Source: Chryseobacterium kimseyorum (lineage in GTDB: Bacteria; Bacteroidota; Bacteroidia; Flavobacteriales; Weeksellaceae). From it: 64,000 nt of DNA. The position numbers and the translations under genes are program-made. Numbering within the stretch: the stretch's first letter is position 1; each line of letters starts with the position of its first letter. Location of the stretch: positions 150,496 through 214,495 of the forward strand of contig NZ_JAPDHW010000007.1 in assembly GCF_025971945.1 (NCBI RefSeq), in the 5' to 3' direction. The notes beneath the pieces were generated by a model. That model saw only the letters and a list, made by a program, of their open reading frames with translations, did no database searches and was not told the DNA's origin. Below are positions 16,592-25,471 of the stretch, one piece after another.

Positions 16592-16624
16592 TTTGAAACT
16601 TGTAATTCAAAAAAATTACCTTTG
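16592..16624 (+). promoter_or_regulatory. Promoter of the yjdM-like gene
   Basis: TTTG (16592-16595), 21 bases, then TACCTTTG (16617-16624) fits the Bacteroidota -33/-7 consensus. The start codon is 14 bases further on. Confidence 0.65.
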
Positions 16625-16638
16625 CAAAAAATAAAAAT

Positions 16639-16983
16639 ATGAGTGATGTAGTTATTTGCCCAAAGTGCAGTTCAGAATTTACCTATGAGCAGGATGATTT
16701 GATGGTGTGTTCTCAGTGTTTCTACGAATGGAATCCTAAAGAAACTGCTGCTGAAAATGATAATTCAGGAAAAATTCTAGACGCTAACGGAAACGAACTG
16801 CAAGACGGAGATTCTGTAGTAGTTGTAAAAGATTTACCGGTAAAAGGCGCTCCGAAACCTGTAAAAGCGGGAACTAAAGTTAGAAACATCCGTTTAAGAC
16901 CAGACAGCGATCATAATATTGATTGTAAGATTGATGGTTTTGGTTCGATGGCTTTGAAATCAGAGTTTGTAAAGAAAGCGTAG
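16639..16983 (+). CDS. yjdM: YjdM/PhnA-family zinc-ribbon protein
   Basis: The 114-residue protein starts with a zinc ribbon, [25 protein letters not shown] (C8, C11, C26, C29), followed by the family's second domain: [23 protein letters not shown] and [37 protein letters not shown]. The length matches E. coli YjdM (111 residues), formerly called PhnA. Despite the old name, a role in phosphonate use is not established. It is a single-gene unit with its own promoter, and the 273 bases after it hold no other gene. Confidence 0.9.
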   Translation: MSDVVICPKCSSEFTYEQDDLMVCSQCFYEWNPKETAAENDNSGKILDANGNELQDGDSVVVVKDLPVKGAPKPVKAGTKVRNIRLRPDSDHNIDCKIDGFGSMALKSEFVKKA

Positions 16984-17256
16984 CTGCTTCTGGCGATTGG
17001 CCTTTGGCATCTTGCTTACATACGCGATAGTCTAAGGCTAAGTGCCAATAAAAAAAGGAAAAGATTGGACAGTGTAAACTTCCGAGACTTCATTGCTGGA
17101 GAAAGCTAATTTCAGTCTATTGGGTGGAAGAGAATTGAACCAAAAGTTTCCTTATGTTGTTGCTGATTCAAATGTAATAATAATATTGAAAATCAGACAG
17201 ATAAAAATAATTTATTTATCCACAAACTAACAGTAAGGGTGCTGACAATATGTTAA

Positions 17257-18192
17257 TTATTGGAATGATATTTTCAGAGATCCGCTGATCTTTTCTTTGG
17301 TATGAATGATCAGTTTTTTATTTTTTGAATTCAATTTATTCCAGTAATGATTTCCTGCAAATCGGCTTTCTAAAACTTCCGCGTCGGCACCAATTTCTGA
17401 AATCTTAATCTGCTGCGGGTAATATGCAAAATTTGAAATTTCAAAATCTCTCATTTCAGATTCAGAAAAAATATTGACCTCGCCGAAAAGTTTGGCAACG
17501 TAAACGTTGTATGGGTTTTGATATGTTTCTTCCGGAGGATCATTCTGTATCAATCTTCCGCTTTCCAAAATGACAATCTGGTCTAGCCACGGAATGATAT
17601 CCTGTAATTCGTGAGTAGATATAATCAGAGAAATATTTTTTTCCTTTACGTATCTGAAAAGCTTTTCCCGAAGTTCAATTTTTCGTGCGTAATCGAGATG
17701 GCTGAAAGGTTCATCCAGCAAAAGTAATTTAGGTAAGACAGAGAGCGCTCTTGCAATGGCAACTCTTTGTTTTTGTCCGCCACTCAGGTTTTTCGGCAAT
17801 ACATTGGCGTATTCTACCAACCCTACAACTTCTAGAAGTTCATAGACTGTTTCTTTTTTCTTGGCTAAATTAATATTAGAGAGAAATTTCCCCACGTTGT
17901 CAGCTACGGTTGCATAAGGCATCAGGTCAAAATTCTGCGCTACAAATTTCATTTCTGCTTCTCCGGGAACGAGATTTCCTTTTGGTCCCATCAGTTTTGT
18001 GCCTTCAAATATAATTTCGCCCTGGTCCCAATTGAGAAGACCGTAGATCAGGCTTAGCAATGTAGATTTTCCGCAGCCGCTTTCACCAGCCAATGCAATT
18101 ATTTTTCCTTCATCCAGTTTGAGGTTGAAGTTCTGGAACAAAGGCTTTTCCTTTGTGTGTGAAAAATACAAATTGTTTATCTCTAGTAGCAT
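17257..18192 (-). CDS. ABC transporter ATP-binding protein (orphan)
   Basis: The 311-residue ATPase has Walker A GESGCGKST (about residues 37-45), the signature LSGGQKQRVAIARAL (about 137-151), Walker B LLLLDEPFSHLD and the H-loop STHEL. About 95 residues follow the nucleotide-binding domain, as in the import ATPases of the PotA/FbpC kind, which carry a C-terminal regulatory region. No permease or binding-protein gene is adjacent, so the transported substrate is unknown. The ATG lies only four bases after a TATTTTTG element (18204-18197), pointing to a leaderless mRNA. Confidence 0.85.
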   Translation of the reverse strand: MLLEINNLYFSHTKEKPLFQNFNLKLDEGKIIALAGESGCGKSTLLSLIYGLLNWDQGEIIFEGTKLMGPKGNLVPGEAEMKFVAQNFDLMPYATVADNVGKFLSNINLAKKKETVYELLEVVGLVEYANVLPKNLSGGQKQRVAIARALSVLPKLLLLDEPFSHLDYARKIELREKLFRYVKEKNISLIISTHELQDIIPWLDQIVILESGRLIQNDPPEETYQNPYNVYVAKLFGEVNIFSESEMRDFEISNFAYYPQQIKISEIGADAEVLESRFAGNHYWNKLNSKNKKLIIHTKEKISGSLKISFQ

Positions 18193-18196
18193 AAGG

Positions 18197-18204
18197 CAAA
18201 AATA
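18197..18204 (-). promoter_or_regulatory. Candidate -7 element abutting the ABC ATPase start
   Basis: On the minus strand the order is TATTTTTG, CCTT, ATG. With a TAnnTTTG -7 element this close, transcription should begin at or next to the start codon. Confidence 0.5.
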
Positions 18205-18266
18205 CGGTTTTTAGAAAACACTGGCATATTTTTAGTAATTTAGCAGTGACTTAAAATTTACTTATA

Positions 18267-18926
18267 ATGCAAAGAAAATTATTTTCCCTGGCTATTCCTG
18301 CGCTTTTTGCTGCCGTTGTAGCTGTTTCGTGTCAGAAAGAAAAACCGGTTGCGAGCGATGGTAATGAGGTGACGACTACAAAAGACGGAAACCAATACGT
18401 ACTGGATACTTTGAACAGTAGAGTGGAGTGGAAGGGATATAAAGTTTTTAAATCTGAAAACACCAGTCATTTCGGAAAGATTACTTTTGAAAGTGGTGAT
18501 GTGACTGTAAAAGAAGGGAAGCTGGAAAGCGGGAAATTTGTTGCAGACATGAATTCTTTAACGTCTGAAGATCTTAAAGATGACGCTGAAAAATTAAATA
18601 AATTGAATGGTCACCTAAAGAGCGGAGATTTCTTCGAAACTGAAAAATTTCCAACGGCTTCTTATGAAATTACGAAAGTGACTCCATCTGCAGAAGGTGA
18701 TTATAATACGCTTTTGGATGGTAATTTGACGATTAAAGGTATTTCAAAACCTGTTCAGTTTAAAGCAAATGTTTCAGTAAATGATGGTGTGGCAAGTATT
18801 GCAACAGAGCCCAAAGATATTATGAGAGAAGAATTTGGCGTTAAATTTCAGAGTCCTGCTGAAAATGGTGTGATCAAAGATGAGGTGAGTCTTCAGATTA
18901 ATGTGAAAGCATTAGAAAAGAAGTAA
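18267..18926 (+). CDS. YceI family lipoprotein
   Basis: The 219-residue precursor has a lipoprotein signal peptide (residues 1-21) with lipobox VAVSC, the lipidated residue being C22. The mature part is a YceI-like lipocalin-type barrel: YVLDTLNSRVEWKGYKVFKSENTSHFGKITFESG, then LKSGDFFETEKFPTASYEITKV and GNLTIKGISKPVQFKANV, all typical of the family. YceI proteins bind isoprenoid-like lipids in known structures; the function in flavobacteria is not settled. It is divergent from the ABC ATPase gene with a 74-bp gap, and a small membrane protein gene follows 21 bases after its stop. Confidence 0.9.
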   Translation: MQRKLFSLAIPALFAAVVAVSCQKEKPVASDGNEVTTTKDGNQYVLDTLNSRVEWKGYKVFKSENTSHFGKITFESGDVTVKEGKLESGKFVADMNSLTSEDLKDDAEKLNKLNGHLKSGDFFETEKFPTASYEITKVTPSAEGDYNTLLDGNLTIKGISKPVQFKANVSVNDGVASIATEPKDIMREEFGVKFQSPAENGVIKDEVSLQINVKALEKK

Positions 18927-18947
18927 TTGAGCTTATATTTAAATATA

Positions 18948-19214
18948 ATGAAAAGGGCGATTTTATTACTCAGTATATTTTGCTTCCTCTTTTTACTTGG
19001 GATGATCGTGCTGTCTTATTTCGCTTATTCTAACAATATTATTCAGTTTGCAGTAGAACTTTTTACAATTCCTGTCATTTTATCCGTTGGTTTTGCATTT
19101 GTCTTTAGCTTAATCAATGTTCTTAAAAGAAAAAATGAATATCAGTTGATTTTAGTATTAAATAGTCTCACTCTGTTAATGATTGTCTTTGCAACCATTG
19201 CGGATTACAACTAA
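18948..19214 (+). CDS. Hypothetical small membrane protein
   Basis: This 88-residue protein starts at the ATG at 18948 (MKRAILLLSIFCFLF); a longer reading would need a TTG directly after the YceI stop and adds no conserved residues. Three hydrophobic segments are visible: residues 4-27, about 34-57 and about 68-84, with a KRKNEY loop before the third. I do not recognise a family. Its position 21 bases after the YceI gene suggests co-transcription. Confidence 0.6.
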   Translation: MKRAILLLSIFCFLFLLGMIVLSYFAYSNNIIQFAVELFTIPVILSVGFAFVFSLINVLKRKNEYQLILVLNSLTLLMIVFATIADYN

Positions 19215-19301
19215 ATAATTTTTGTGAAAAAAATATATACGTGATTCTAATGATTTTAGATATTCTTCTTCATCAATTTTCATATATGGCTATCTTCAAT
19301 G

Positions 19302-19389
19302 ATCACTCATTCAATATACCACCTATCAGAAAAAAGCAAAGGTGATTTCTAAAAAAATATTACAATCTGTCTAAATGAGTGATTTTTTT
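19302..19389 (+). other. Long-loop inverted repeat with T-run upstream of pheS
   Basis: ATCACTCATT (19302-19311) is complementary to AATGAGTGAT (19374-19383), and seven T follow. The loop is 62 bases, much longer than in the other terminators here. A 31-codon ORF (about 19251-19346) with three Phe codons overlaps it. It may be the terminator of the YceI transcript or part of a leader. Confidence 0.4.
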
Positions 19390-19460
19390 ATGATGAATTC
19401 AAAACTTTTTTAATTGGAAAACCTTATTTTTGCAGATACATTTTTGAAAGGGTTAAAACA

Positions 19461-20471
19461 ATGACAGAAAAGATAGAAGAATTACTGATCGAAGTAAACG
19501 GCTTCAGCGCAACATCCAAAGATGAGATTGAGAACTTCAGAATCAAGTATAATGGTAAAAAAGGGGTTTTAAATGATTTCTATGAATCATTGAAGACGGT
19601 TCCTAACGACCAGAAAAAAGATTTTGGACAGAAAATCAATTCTTTGAAGCAGGCTGTGGCTGCCAAGTTGGAAGATTTTAAAGCGTCTTCTGAATCTTCT
19701 GTAATTCTTGAAAAGGAAGACCTTACAAGACCTGCTTTTCCTTTAGATTTAGGTTCCAGACATCCAATTAATTTGGTGAAGAACAGAATTATCGATATTT
19801 TTAAATCTATCGGTTTTGCTGTTGCAGACGGACCTGAGATTGAAGACGACTGGCACAACTTTACAGCATTGAACTTACCGGAATATCACCCGGCGAGAGA
19901 TATGCAGGATACTTTTTTCATCGAGCAGAATCCTGATATTTTGTTGAGAACACATACATCATCGGTTCAGATTCGTTATATGGAGGAAAATCAGCCACCA
20001 ATCAGAATTTTATCTCCGGGAAGAGTGTTCAGAAACGAAGCCGTTTCTTCCCGTTCTCACTGTATTTTCCATCAGATTGAAGGTTTATATATTGATGAGA
20101 AGGTGAGTTTTGCAGATTTAAAGCAGACAATTCAGTTTTTTACCACAGAACTTTTCGGAAAGTCAAAAATCAGAATGAGACCTTCTTACTTTCCTTTTAC
20201 CGAGCCAAGTGCAGAGATTGATGTGTATTGGGGATTAAACTCAGAGACCGATTACAGAATCACAAAAGGAACGGGATGGCTGGAAATTATGGGTTGTGGA
20301 ATGGTAGATCCAGCAGTTTTGAAAAACGTGAATATTGATTCTGAAAAATATTCAGGTTATGCTTTCGGAATGGGAATTGAGAGAATTACAATGCTTCTTT
20401 ATCAAATGAGCGACATCAGGATGTTCTTCGAAAATGATATACGTACACTAGAACAATTTAAGTCATTATAA
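19461..20471 (+). CDS. pheS: Phenylalanine--tRNA ligase alpha subunit
   Basis: PheS charges tRNA-Phe as part of an alpha2-beta2 enzyme with PheT. The 336-residue protein has the N-terminal coiled-coil arm (residues 1-90) and the class II catalytic core: [32 protein letters not shown] (motif 1/2 region), [25 protein letters not shown], and motif 3 [24 protein letters not shown] near the end. The length is normal. pheT is not adjacent: a terminator and a histidine kinase gene follow. A -7-like TATTTTTG (19425-19432) lies 28 bases upstream of the start. Confidence 0.96.
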   Translation: MTEKIEELLIEVNGFSATSKDEIENFRIKYNGKKGVLNDFYESLKTVPNDQKKDFGQKINSLKQAVAAKLEDFKASSESSVILEKEDLTRPAFPLDLGSRHPINLVKNRIIDIFKSIGFAVADGPEIEDDWHNFTALNLPEYHPARDMQDTFFIEQNPDILLRTHTSSVQIRYMEENQPPIRILSPGRVFRNEAVSSRSHCIFHQIEGLYIDEKVSFADLKQTIQFFTTELFGKSKIRMRPSYFPFTEPSAEIDVYWGLNSETDYRITKGTGWLEIMGCGMVDPAVLKNVNIDSEKYSGYAFGMGIERITMLLYQMSDIRMFFENDIRTLEQFKSL

Positions 20472-20495
20472 TCGATTTATAATTAAAATAAATTC

Positions 20496-20530
20496 AAATC
20501 CTGTAAATCTAATTTTTACAGGATTTTTTT
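20496..20530 (+). terminator. Intrinsic terminator after pheS
   Basis: AAATCCTGTAAA (20496-20507) pairs with TTTACAGGATTT (20515-20526), and the run of T continues to 20530. Confidence 0.87.
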
Positions 20531-20559
20531 ATACATTTAGAAGATAATTTACACAAAGA

Positions 20560-22278
20560 ATGTCTAAGAAATCGCTGAGTTTTAAACTGAGGAAAATTGT
20601 TCTTTTCTCGCTCATCACTTGTATCTTACTGATACAGATTACCATTGCTGGATTTTTTTACAACGAATTTATCAACAGAAAAAATCTCACCTTTATTGAA
20701 AATCAGCTTAAAGAAGTTCACCTACTAGAGAATCTGACTGATGATTCGAGAAAAGAATTAATCACTGCACAGGATAATTTCCAAAAATATGTGATGAGTC
20801 AGGATGAGGAATATCTCAAATCTTACTTCAACTCTGTCAATAAACTCACCAAAAATTTAGACAGTATTAATCAGTATAAATATCAAAATCCCAGACTGAA
20901 AAGTATTTTTGCTTCTCATAAAAAAGAGGCTGGAGAAACCAAAAACCTGAAGTTGTTGGTAGATTCTACATATCAGTTTTCAACAAATTCAAATTTCATT
21001 GCGCGTGAGGAACTGCCAAAAGCCGTAAAGTATAACCTGAAATATGATTTTGATAAGTTTGAGGTTCAGACCAAGACATTTTCAGATACCATAAAGAAAA
21101 AAGGGCTGTTCGGCCGGTTGGGTGATGCTATTTCCGGCAAGGAGAATGTGCGTAAAGACAGTGTCGTCGTTACGGTAAAAGGCGGAAAGCCATTGGATGT
21201 TCCTACAATTAAAGGCGAAGTTGACAGTATCGTTAATTCAATTAATAATCATTATTCTAAAGAAATTCAGAAAATTCAGCTGAGTGTAACCAAAAATAAA
21301 GATAACAGCGGTAAATTTTACACAACCTTCAGTAATCTGTTGATTTACAGTAATCAGTTGATGAGTATTTATGAATTCGCTGTCAAAGATTCGAAGGCAG
21401 ACTTAGAAAAAGAATATGCTGAACAAAATTCAGAAAGTAATAAAATACGAAGGTATTTGGTTTTGGGACTGATGTCTTTAATGTTTATTGTTTCTGTACT
21501 GATTATGTACTTTACAAGAATAGCTTTTATATATGAAAGAAAACTGAATGCTGCCAATCAGCAGATCAGTGAAAACCTGAACTTTAAAAACAGAATCCTG
21601 GGAATGCTGAGCCACGAGCTGAGATCGCCTTTAAAAATTATTGGAATTTTCATCAACAGAATCAATAAAAAGACGAGTGATGAAAGTATTAAAGAATATT
21701 TGAAATCCATAAGTTTTACCAATAATACTTTGCTGATGCAGGCCAATCAGATTTTGGAGTATACTAAAAATCAGCATGTTGAAAATAAGTTAATTCCTGT
21801 GGTTTTTAATCTTAAAAATGAAATAGATTCAATTTTAACATCGATTGAACCATACATAGAAACGAGAAATAATAAGTTTGTCATTCAAGAAAATATAGAT
21901 CCGAATATTGTGGTTTTTTCTGATAACACCAAGATCAATCAGGTTTTCATGAATATTCTGGGTAATGCCAATAAATTTACAGAAAACGGACAAATCACTG
22001 TAGACACTTCTGCCGAAAGGAAGGATGAAAATACAGTTACCTTAACAACAAGAATCAGTGATACAGGTGCCGGAATTTCAAAATCCGATTTAGAAAAAAT
22101 ATTTGAACCGTATTATCAGGGAGTCTTGTCAAATGAAGTAGAAAATTTAGGAGCAGGATTAGGACTGAGTCTGTGTAAAGAAATTGTAGAACTATATGGT
22201 GGAACTATTTCTGTAGACAGCGAAAAAAATGAAGGAACAACAGTTTCATTCGTTATTAATTTAAAATTAAATCAATGA
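20560..22278 (+). CDS. Membrane sensor histidine kinase
   Basis: The 572-residue kinase has an N-terminal membrane helix (about residues 12-32), a large periplasmic part of about 260 residues, and a second helix (about 300-320). The dimerisation box is LGMLSHELRSPLKI with the phosphorylated histidine at H352. The ATPase domain shows NQVFMNILGNANKFTENG (N box), ISDTGAGISKSDLEKIFEPYYQG (G1/F) and LGAGLGLSLCKEIVELYGG (G2). The sensor domain matches nothing I recognise. Its stop overlaps the next gene's ATG by four bases, so it forms a translationally coupled pair with the NarL/LuxR-type regulator. Confidence 0.92.
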   Translation: MSKKSLSFKLRKIVLFSLITCILLIQITIAGFFYNEFINRKNLTFIENQLKEVHLLENLTDDSRKELITAQDNFQKYVMSQDEEYLKSYFNSVNKLTKNLDSINQYKYQNPRLKSIFASHKKEAGETKNLKLLVDSTYQFSTNSNFIAREELPKAVKYNLKYDFDKFEVQTKTFSDTIKKKGLFGRLGDAISGKENVRKDSVVVTVKGGKPLDVPTIKGEVDSIVNSINNHYSKEIQKIQLSVTKNKDNSGKFYTTFSNLLIYSNQLMSIYEFAVKDSKADLEKEYAEQNSESNKIRRYLVLGLMSLMFIVSVLIMYFTRIAFIYERKLNAANQQISENLNFKNRILGMLSHELRSPLKIIGIFINRINKKTSDESIKEYLKSISFTNNTLLMQANQILEYTKNQHVENKLIPVVFNLKNEIDSILTSIEPYIETRNNKFVIQENIDPNIVVFSDNTKINQVFMNILGNANKFTENGQITVDTSAERKDENTVTLTTRISDTGAGISKSDLEKIFEPYYQGVLSNEVENLGAGLGLSLCKEIVELYGGTISVDSEKNEGTTVSFVINLKLNQ

Positions 22279-22919
22279 GTTTATCAGATGAAAAGTCTTT
22301 AACGTTTTTGCTTGCAGACGATCACAGCCTAATCAGGCAGGGACTTTTGTTTGTGATTGAAGATATTTCAACAGACAGCAATATTTTTCAGGCGTCTACT
22401 TTGCAGCAGGTTTTAGAGGTCGTCAAAACGAAGGAGATTGATATTGCGATCATCGATGCTCATTTTCCTGACGGTAACAGTCTTTCGATTTTACCTGAGA
22501 TCAGAAGTTTAAAACCTGAAATTAAGATTTTGATTTTTACAGGAATTGACGAAACTACACAGGCTTTAAAATATATTAATGCAGGCGCTAACGGTTTCCT
22601 CAGCAAGATGAGTGAGGAAGATGAAATAGAAAATGCATTGAAAAATATGATGCAGTTCGGCGAATATCTTTCTCCGGTTACGCAACGTTTATTATTGAGT
22701 TCTCTGAGAAATCCAAATATGGCAAATCCTATATCGCGGCTGACGGAAAGGGAACTTCAGATCGCAAAATTGTACACTGAGGGCTTTGGTAATCTGGAAA
22801 TTGCCAATCAACTGGATGTAAAACAGAATACCATCAGCACAGTTAAAAAAAGAATTTTTGAAAAGCTTGAAATTGATAATATTGTTGAACTCATTCAGTT
22901 AATGAATGCCAATAAATAG
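22275..22919 (+). CDS. Response regulator, NarL/LuxR type
   Basis: The 214-residue protein has a receiver domain with acidic pocket D15/D16 (LLADDHS) and phospho-acceptor D61 (IIDAHFPDG), then a LuxR-type helix-turn-helix at about 150-205 (LTERELQIAKLYTEGFGNLEIANQLDVKQNTISTVKKRIFEKLEI). It should be phosphorylated by the kinase encoded just upstream and act on promoters. A terminator follows, and next comes the candidate non-coding RNA at 23.1 kb. That RNA may be one of its targets, which is inference from position only. Confidence 0.93.
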   Translation: MSLSDEKSLTFLLADDHSLIRQGLLFVIEDISTDSNIFQASTLQQVLEVVKTKEIDIAIIDAHFPDGNSLSILPEIRSLKPEIKILIFTGIDETTQALKYINAGANGFLSKMSEEDEIENALKNMMQFGEYLSPVTQRLLLSSLRNPNMANPISRLTERELQIAKLYTEGFGNLEIANQLDVKQNTISTVKKRIFEKLEIDNIVELIQLMNANK

Positions 22920-22968
22920 CATTACTGAATCCTAAATATCATCATCTCAATTTTACAGAATAATAACA

Positions 22969-22996
22969 AACAGAATCATCGCCGGTTCTGTTTTTT
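22969..22996 (+). terminator. Intrinsic terminator after the kinase/regulator operon
   Basis: AACAGAA (22969-22975) pairs with TTCTGTT (22986-22992), followed by T. It separates the operon from the RNA candidate downstream. Confidence 0.75.
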
Positions 22997-23067
22997 GTAG
23001 ATAAATATCTACAGACTGAGCGATATATATCTAAGCTGTTTATGCTAAATGTATTTCTATATGTTGG

Positions 23068-23075
23068 TATTTTTG
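23068..23075 (+). promoter_or_regulatory. Candidate -7 element for the 23.1-23.5 kb RNA
   Basis: TATTTTTG fits TAnnTTTG. No good TTTG lies 17-23 bases upstream, so it is a weak candidate. It would start an RNA of about 405 nt. Confidence 0.35.
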
Positions 23076-23129
23076 TATCAAGATAATAGATTATTTAATC
23101 ATATCTGAAAAATAATGTGAGGTTTGGTT

Positions 23130-23488
23130 CAAAAAGCACAAATGATGAAATTTCAAACGTCATATTAAAACACAAATGATGAAAACAAAGTGTCAAAATA
23201 CTGAGCCGAAAGGCTCGGTATAAGATACTAAAAAATGAAACACAAATTCATGTTGGCTTAAAAGCCACAAATGATGATTTTTTATATAACCAAGCACCAA
23301 TGATGAAAAATTCGAGTGTCGGAAGCAGAGCCGAAAGGCTCTGCGAAAGATACTTGAAAACAGAAACACAAATTTTAAAGATTCTAAAAACACAAATGAT
23401 GAATCCTTTAGTATAATTACAAACTCAGAGTTTGTTACCGATACAAGGAAAGGCCAAAGCAAGAATATTGTTTTGGCCTACTTTTTTT
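23130..23488 (+). ncRNA. Candidate structured RNA with repeated CACAAATGATGA boxes
   Basis: Five CACAAATGATGA boxes occur at 23137, 23171, 23266, 23295 (one mismatch) and 23391. Two copies of one hairpin module lie between them. In module 1, AGTGTC (23189-23194) pairs with GATACT (23224-23229), enclosing ACTGAGCC-GAAA-GGCTCGGT (23200-23219). In module 2, AGTGTC (23315-23320) pairs with GATACT (23349-23354), enclosing GCAGAGCC-GAAA-GGCTCTGC (23325-23344). The inner 8-bp stems differ at two pairs (A-U to G-C, U-G to A-U) and stay paired, which supports an RNA fold. The modules fall in different reading frames relative to their ATGATG, which argues against a conserved peptide. Further stems lie at 23254-23267 and 23419-23435, and a terminator closes the unit. 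The function is unknown; a sponge-type RNA is one possibility. Confidence 0.65.
23451..23488 (+). terminator. Intrinsic terminator of the RNA candidate
   Basis: AGGCCAAA (23451-23458) pairs with TTTGGCCT (23472-23479), and T-run 23482-23488 lies on the plus strand. The minus strand has no T-run here, so this fixes the RNA's direction. Confidence 0.8.
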
Positions 23489-23511
23489 ACAGCAATCTTG
23501 AATATTAACCG

Positions 23512-25272
23512 TTACTCATTACAATCCCTGGTTATGCATCGCCCGGTAGAATTGCTGTACAATTTAACGCATGAAGCACTGATATCATAGATGATCATTC
23601 CATCTTTAGGATCAGTGATTAAAGCTGAATTCTGAATTCTTGTAATGACGAATCCTTTCTGATTAGATTCCAAAGCAACGAATCCGTTGGGAATATTTTC
23701 CGGCCATTGAGGCAACTTAATCTTTTGGGTAGAAATCCCCAGTTTCGTAGGGGTACCAATTCCTGTAGTCTGAGGTTTGGTACAGTGTTTAAAGATGGTT
23801 AAAATAATATTGGCTACATTACTTTGTAGACCTGCTGTATCAAAAATAGTATAGCCTGTCACCGGAACACTTCCTATAAAACCTGTTTGAGGAGTAAAGG
23901 TAAGCAGTCCCGAATTGTTTAAACTCCAGGTTCCTGTTCCTGTTACCGTAAATCCTTTCACATTACCACCCACTACAACAATTGATGTGGCATTAGGCGG
24001 AGGTAAAAGATTAATGGAAGATGCTACTACCGATCCCGCGTTAGGATCGACGTCATTGGATGTGAGATTTATAGTTATGGGTTTGTTTTTTTCTCCACCC
24101 TGAATGTCATTATTCGCAGTAGGCGGTTGATTGATACCGAAATTTTGATTCTGAATGGCAACATCATTCAAGGTGACATTGATCTGGTTATCGGTATTGT
24201 TGTCAGTGGCTCCCACAATGGTAAATCCTGCAGGTGTCTGCAGTTCTATCCTGTAATTTCCCGGAAAAACACTGGAAAAAATAAATACCCCGTTGGCCGC
24301 TGTGGTAACTGTATTCACCAAAACATTCGATGCGTTGTAAAGTCTAACCGTCGCTCCCGCATATCCATTTCCATCCGGAGTTCCTGCGTTATTGTCATTA
24401 AAAACAGTTCCGGAAATAGACTGCATAACTCCCATTGATGCTTTGTTGTAAGCTGTAAAAGCAATATCACTTACTCCAGAAAACTTCTGGATAAAGTATC
24501 TTACTGAGGTGGCATTAGAAACGGTGATTCCGAAATCACTCCAGTCAAAAGCCATCATTCTCAAAGGTCTGGTTCCGTATAATCCTGCCTGATAGGTTGG
24601 AGTAGGGTTGGCAGGACTGTAAAATTTGAACGCACCGTTCGCCATAGCAGGAATCGAGGTTGAGAAATTAATATTAACTGCATTACCAACAAGAGTATTA
24701 GCCATATTGGTAAAGCTGTAATTGTCATTGGCATCACTTACCTGACCAACCTGTGTAAAAATAATATCGGGAACACTGTCACCAATTGATGCAGGGTTAA
24801 TGTCAGAAATCTGATACTGAATTTGGGTAGAAGAAGGAAAATTAAATATGGCAGTGCCTATATCTAAACCCTGTGCTCCATCCGTAATGTAGGATAAGAG
24901 ATTATTGTTGACAGGTACAGGGCTCACGTTTCCGTCACCACCACCATAGCTGCTGGCTACACCAATATAGGTGCTGCTACTCGGACTTGGCGAAGAAGTT
25001 GCCGGAAAAGCCTGAAATACCTGAGGAGAAAATCCGACAGTGTTGGCTGTCAGTTTGCCGTCATTTACTCCCGTGGAATAGTTGGTCCCATTCCATGAGA
25101 ATGCTAAAAGATTATGGCTTGTATTGGGAGCTACCGAGTTGTTGGTCTGGGAATCCCAAAAGTTATTATAATCTGTATAAATTCTGGTAATGCCCTGTCC
25201 GAAAATAAGTTCTGAACAACAGAATAAGAAGACAATAAGAAAGTCTCTTATGGATTTTTTTTTAATCATCAT
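23512..25272 (-). CDS. Secreted surface protein with an SdrD B-like domain
   Basis: The 586-residue precursor begins MMIKKKSIRDFLIVFLFCCSELIFGQG, a signal peptide. Residues about 30-275 are a beta-rich segment typical of Bacteroidota surface proteins. Residues about 282-375 are an SdrD B-like/Cna-B-type domain (ISGTVFNDNNAGTPDGNGYAGATVRLYN ... GNYRIELQTPAGF). PTANNDIQGGEKNKPITINLTSNDVDPNAGSV (about 383-414) is a cadherin-like calcium-binding repeat. It ends in a cysteine-containing tail (CVKLYSNSTGRCITRDC) without a recognised sorting domain. The leader has a hairpin (25288-25307) before an ACAAATGATGA start region that resembles the boxes of the RNA on the opposite side of its stop codon. 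Confidence 0.75.
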   Translation of the reverse strand: MMIKKKSIRDFLIVFLFCCSELIFGQGITRIYTDYNNFWDSQTNNSVAPNTSHNLLAFSWNGTNYSTGVNDGKLTANTVGFSPQVFQAFPATSSPSPSSSTYIGVASSYGGGDGNVSPVPVNNNLLSYITDGAQGLDIGTAIFNFPSSTQIQYQISDINPASIGDSVPDIIFTQVGQVSDANDNYSFTNMANTLVGNAVNINFSTSIPAMANGAFKFYSPANPTPTYQAGLYGTRPLRMMAFDWSDFGITVSNATSVRYFIQKFSGVSDIAFTAYNKASMGVMQSISGTVFNDNNAGTPDGNGYAGATVRLYNASNVLVNTVTTAANGVFIFSSVFPGNYRIELQTPAGFTIVGATDNNTDNQINVTLNDVAIQNQNFGINQPPTANNDIQGGEKNKPITINLTSNDVDPNAGSVVASSINLLPPPNATSIVVVGGNVKGFTVTGTGTWSLNNSGLLTFTPQTGFIGSVPVTGYTIFDTAGLQSNVANIILTIFKHCTKPQTTGIGTPTKLGISTQKIKLPQWPENIPNGFVALESNQKGFVITRIQNSALITDPKDGMIIYDISASCVKLYSNSTGRCITRDCNE

Positions 25273-25429
25273 TTGTTTTTTTATGGTTTTGATTTATTTA
25301 AATCAAATCATAATGCAAATATATCAAAATGTATAGATAGGGATAAGGACAGAAATGTTAAATTTTTAATTGCTCAAAAAAAACATAAGTAATTAAATAA
25401 CTTTTGCAGGGATCGTCTAAGTTTGTGGT

Positions 25430-25458
25430 AAAAAAAATGCCGGTCAGAATTGCCGGCA
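25430..25458 (-). terminator. Intrinsic terminator after the DUF3108 gene
   Basis: TGCCGG (25438-25443) pairs with CCGGCA (25453-25458), followed by eight T on the minus strand. Confidence 0.83.
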
Positions 25459-25471
25459 CTAAATTTATTTT

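Noticed and set aside
23142..23420. A series of tiny ORFs beginning MMK at the ATGATG boxes
   Set aside because: They run 6-15 codons or into the next box, and the two hairpin modules fall in different frames after their ATGATG. The RNA stems are conserved rather than any peptide.
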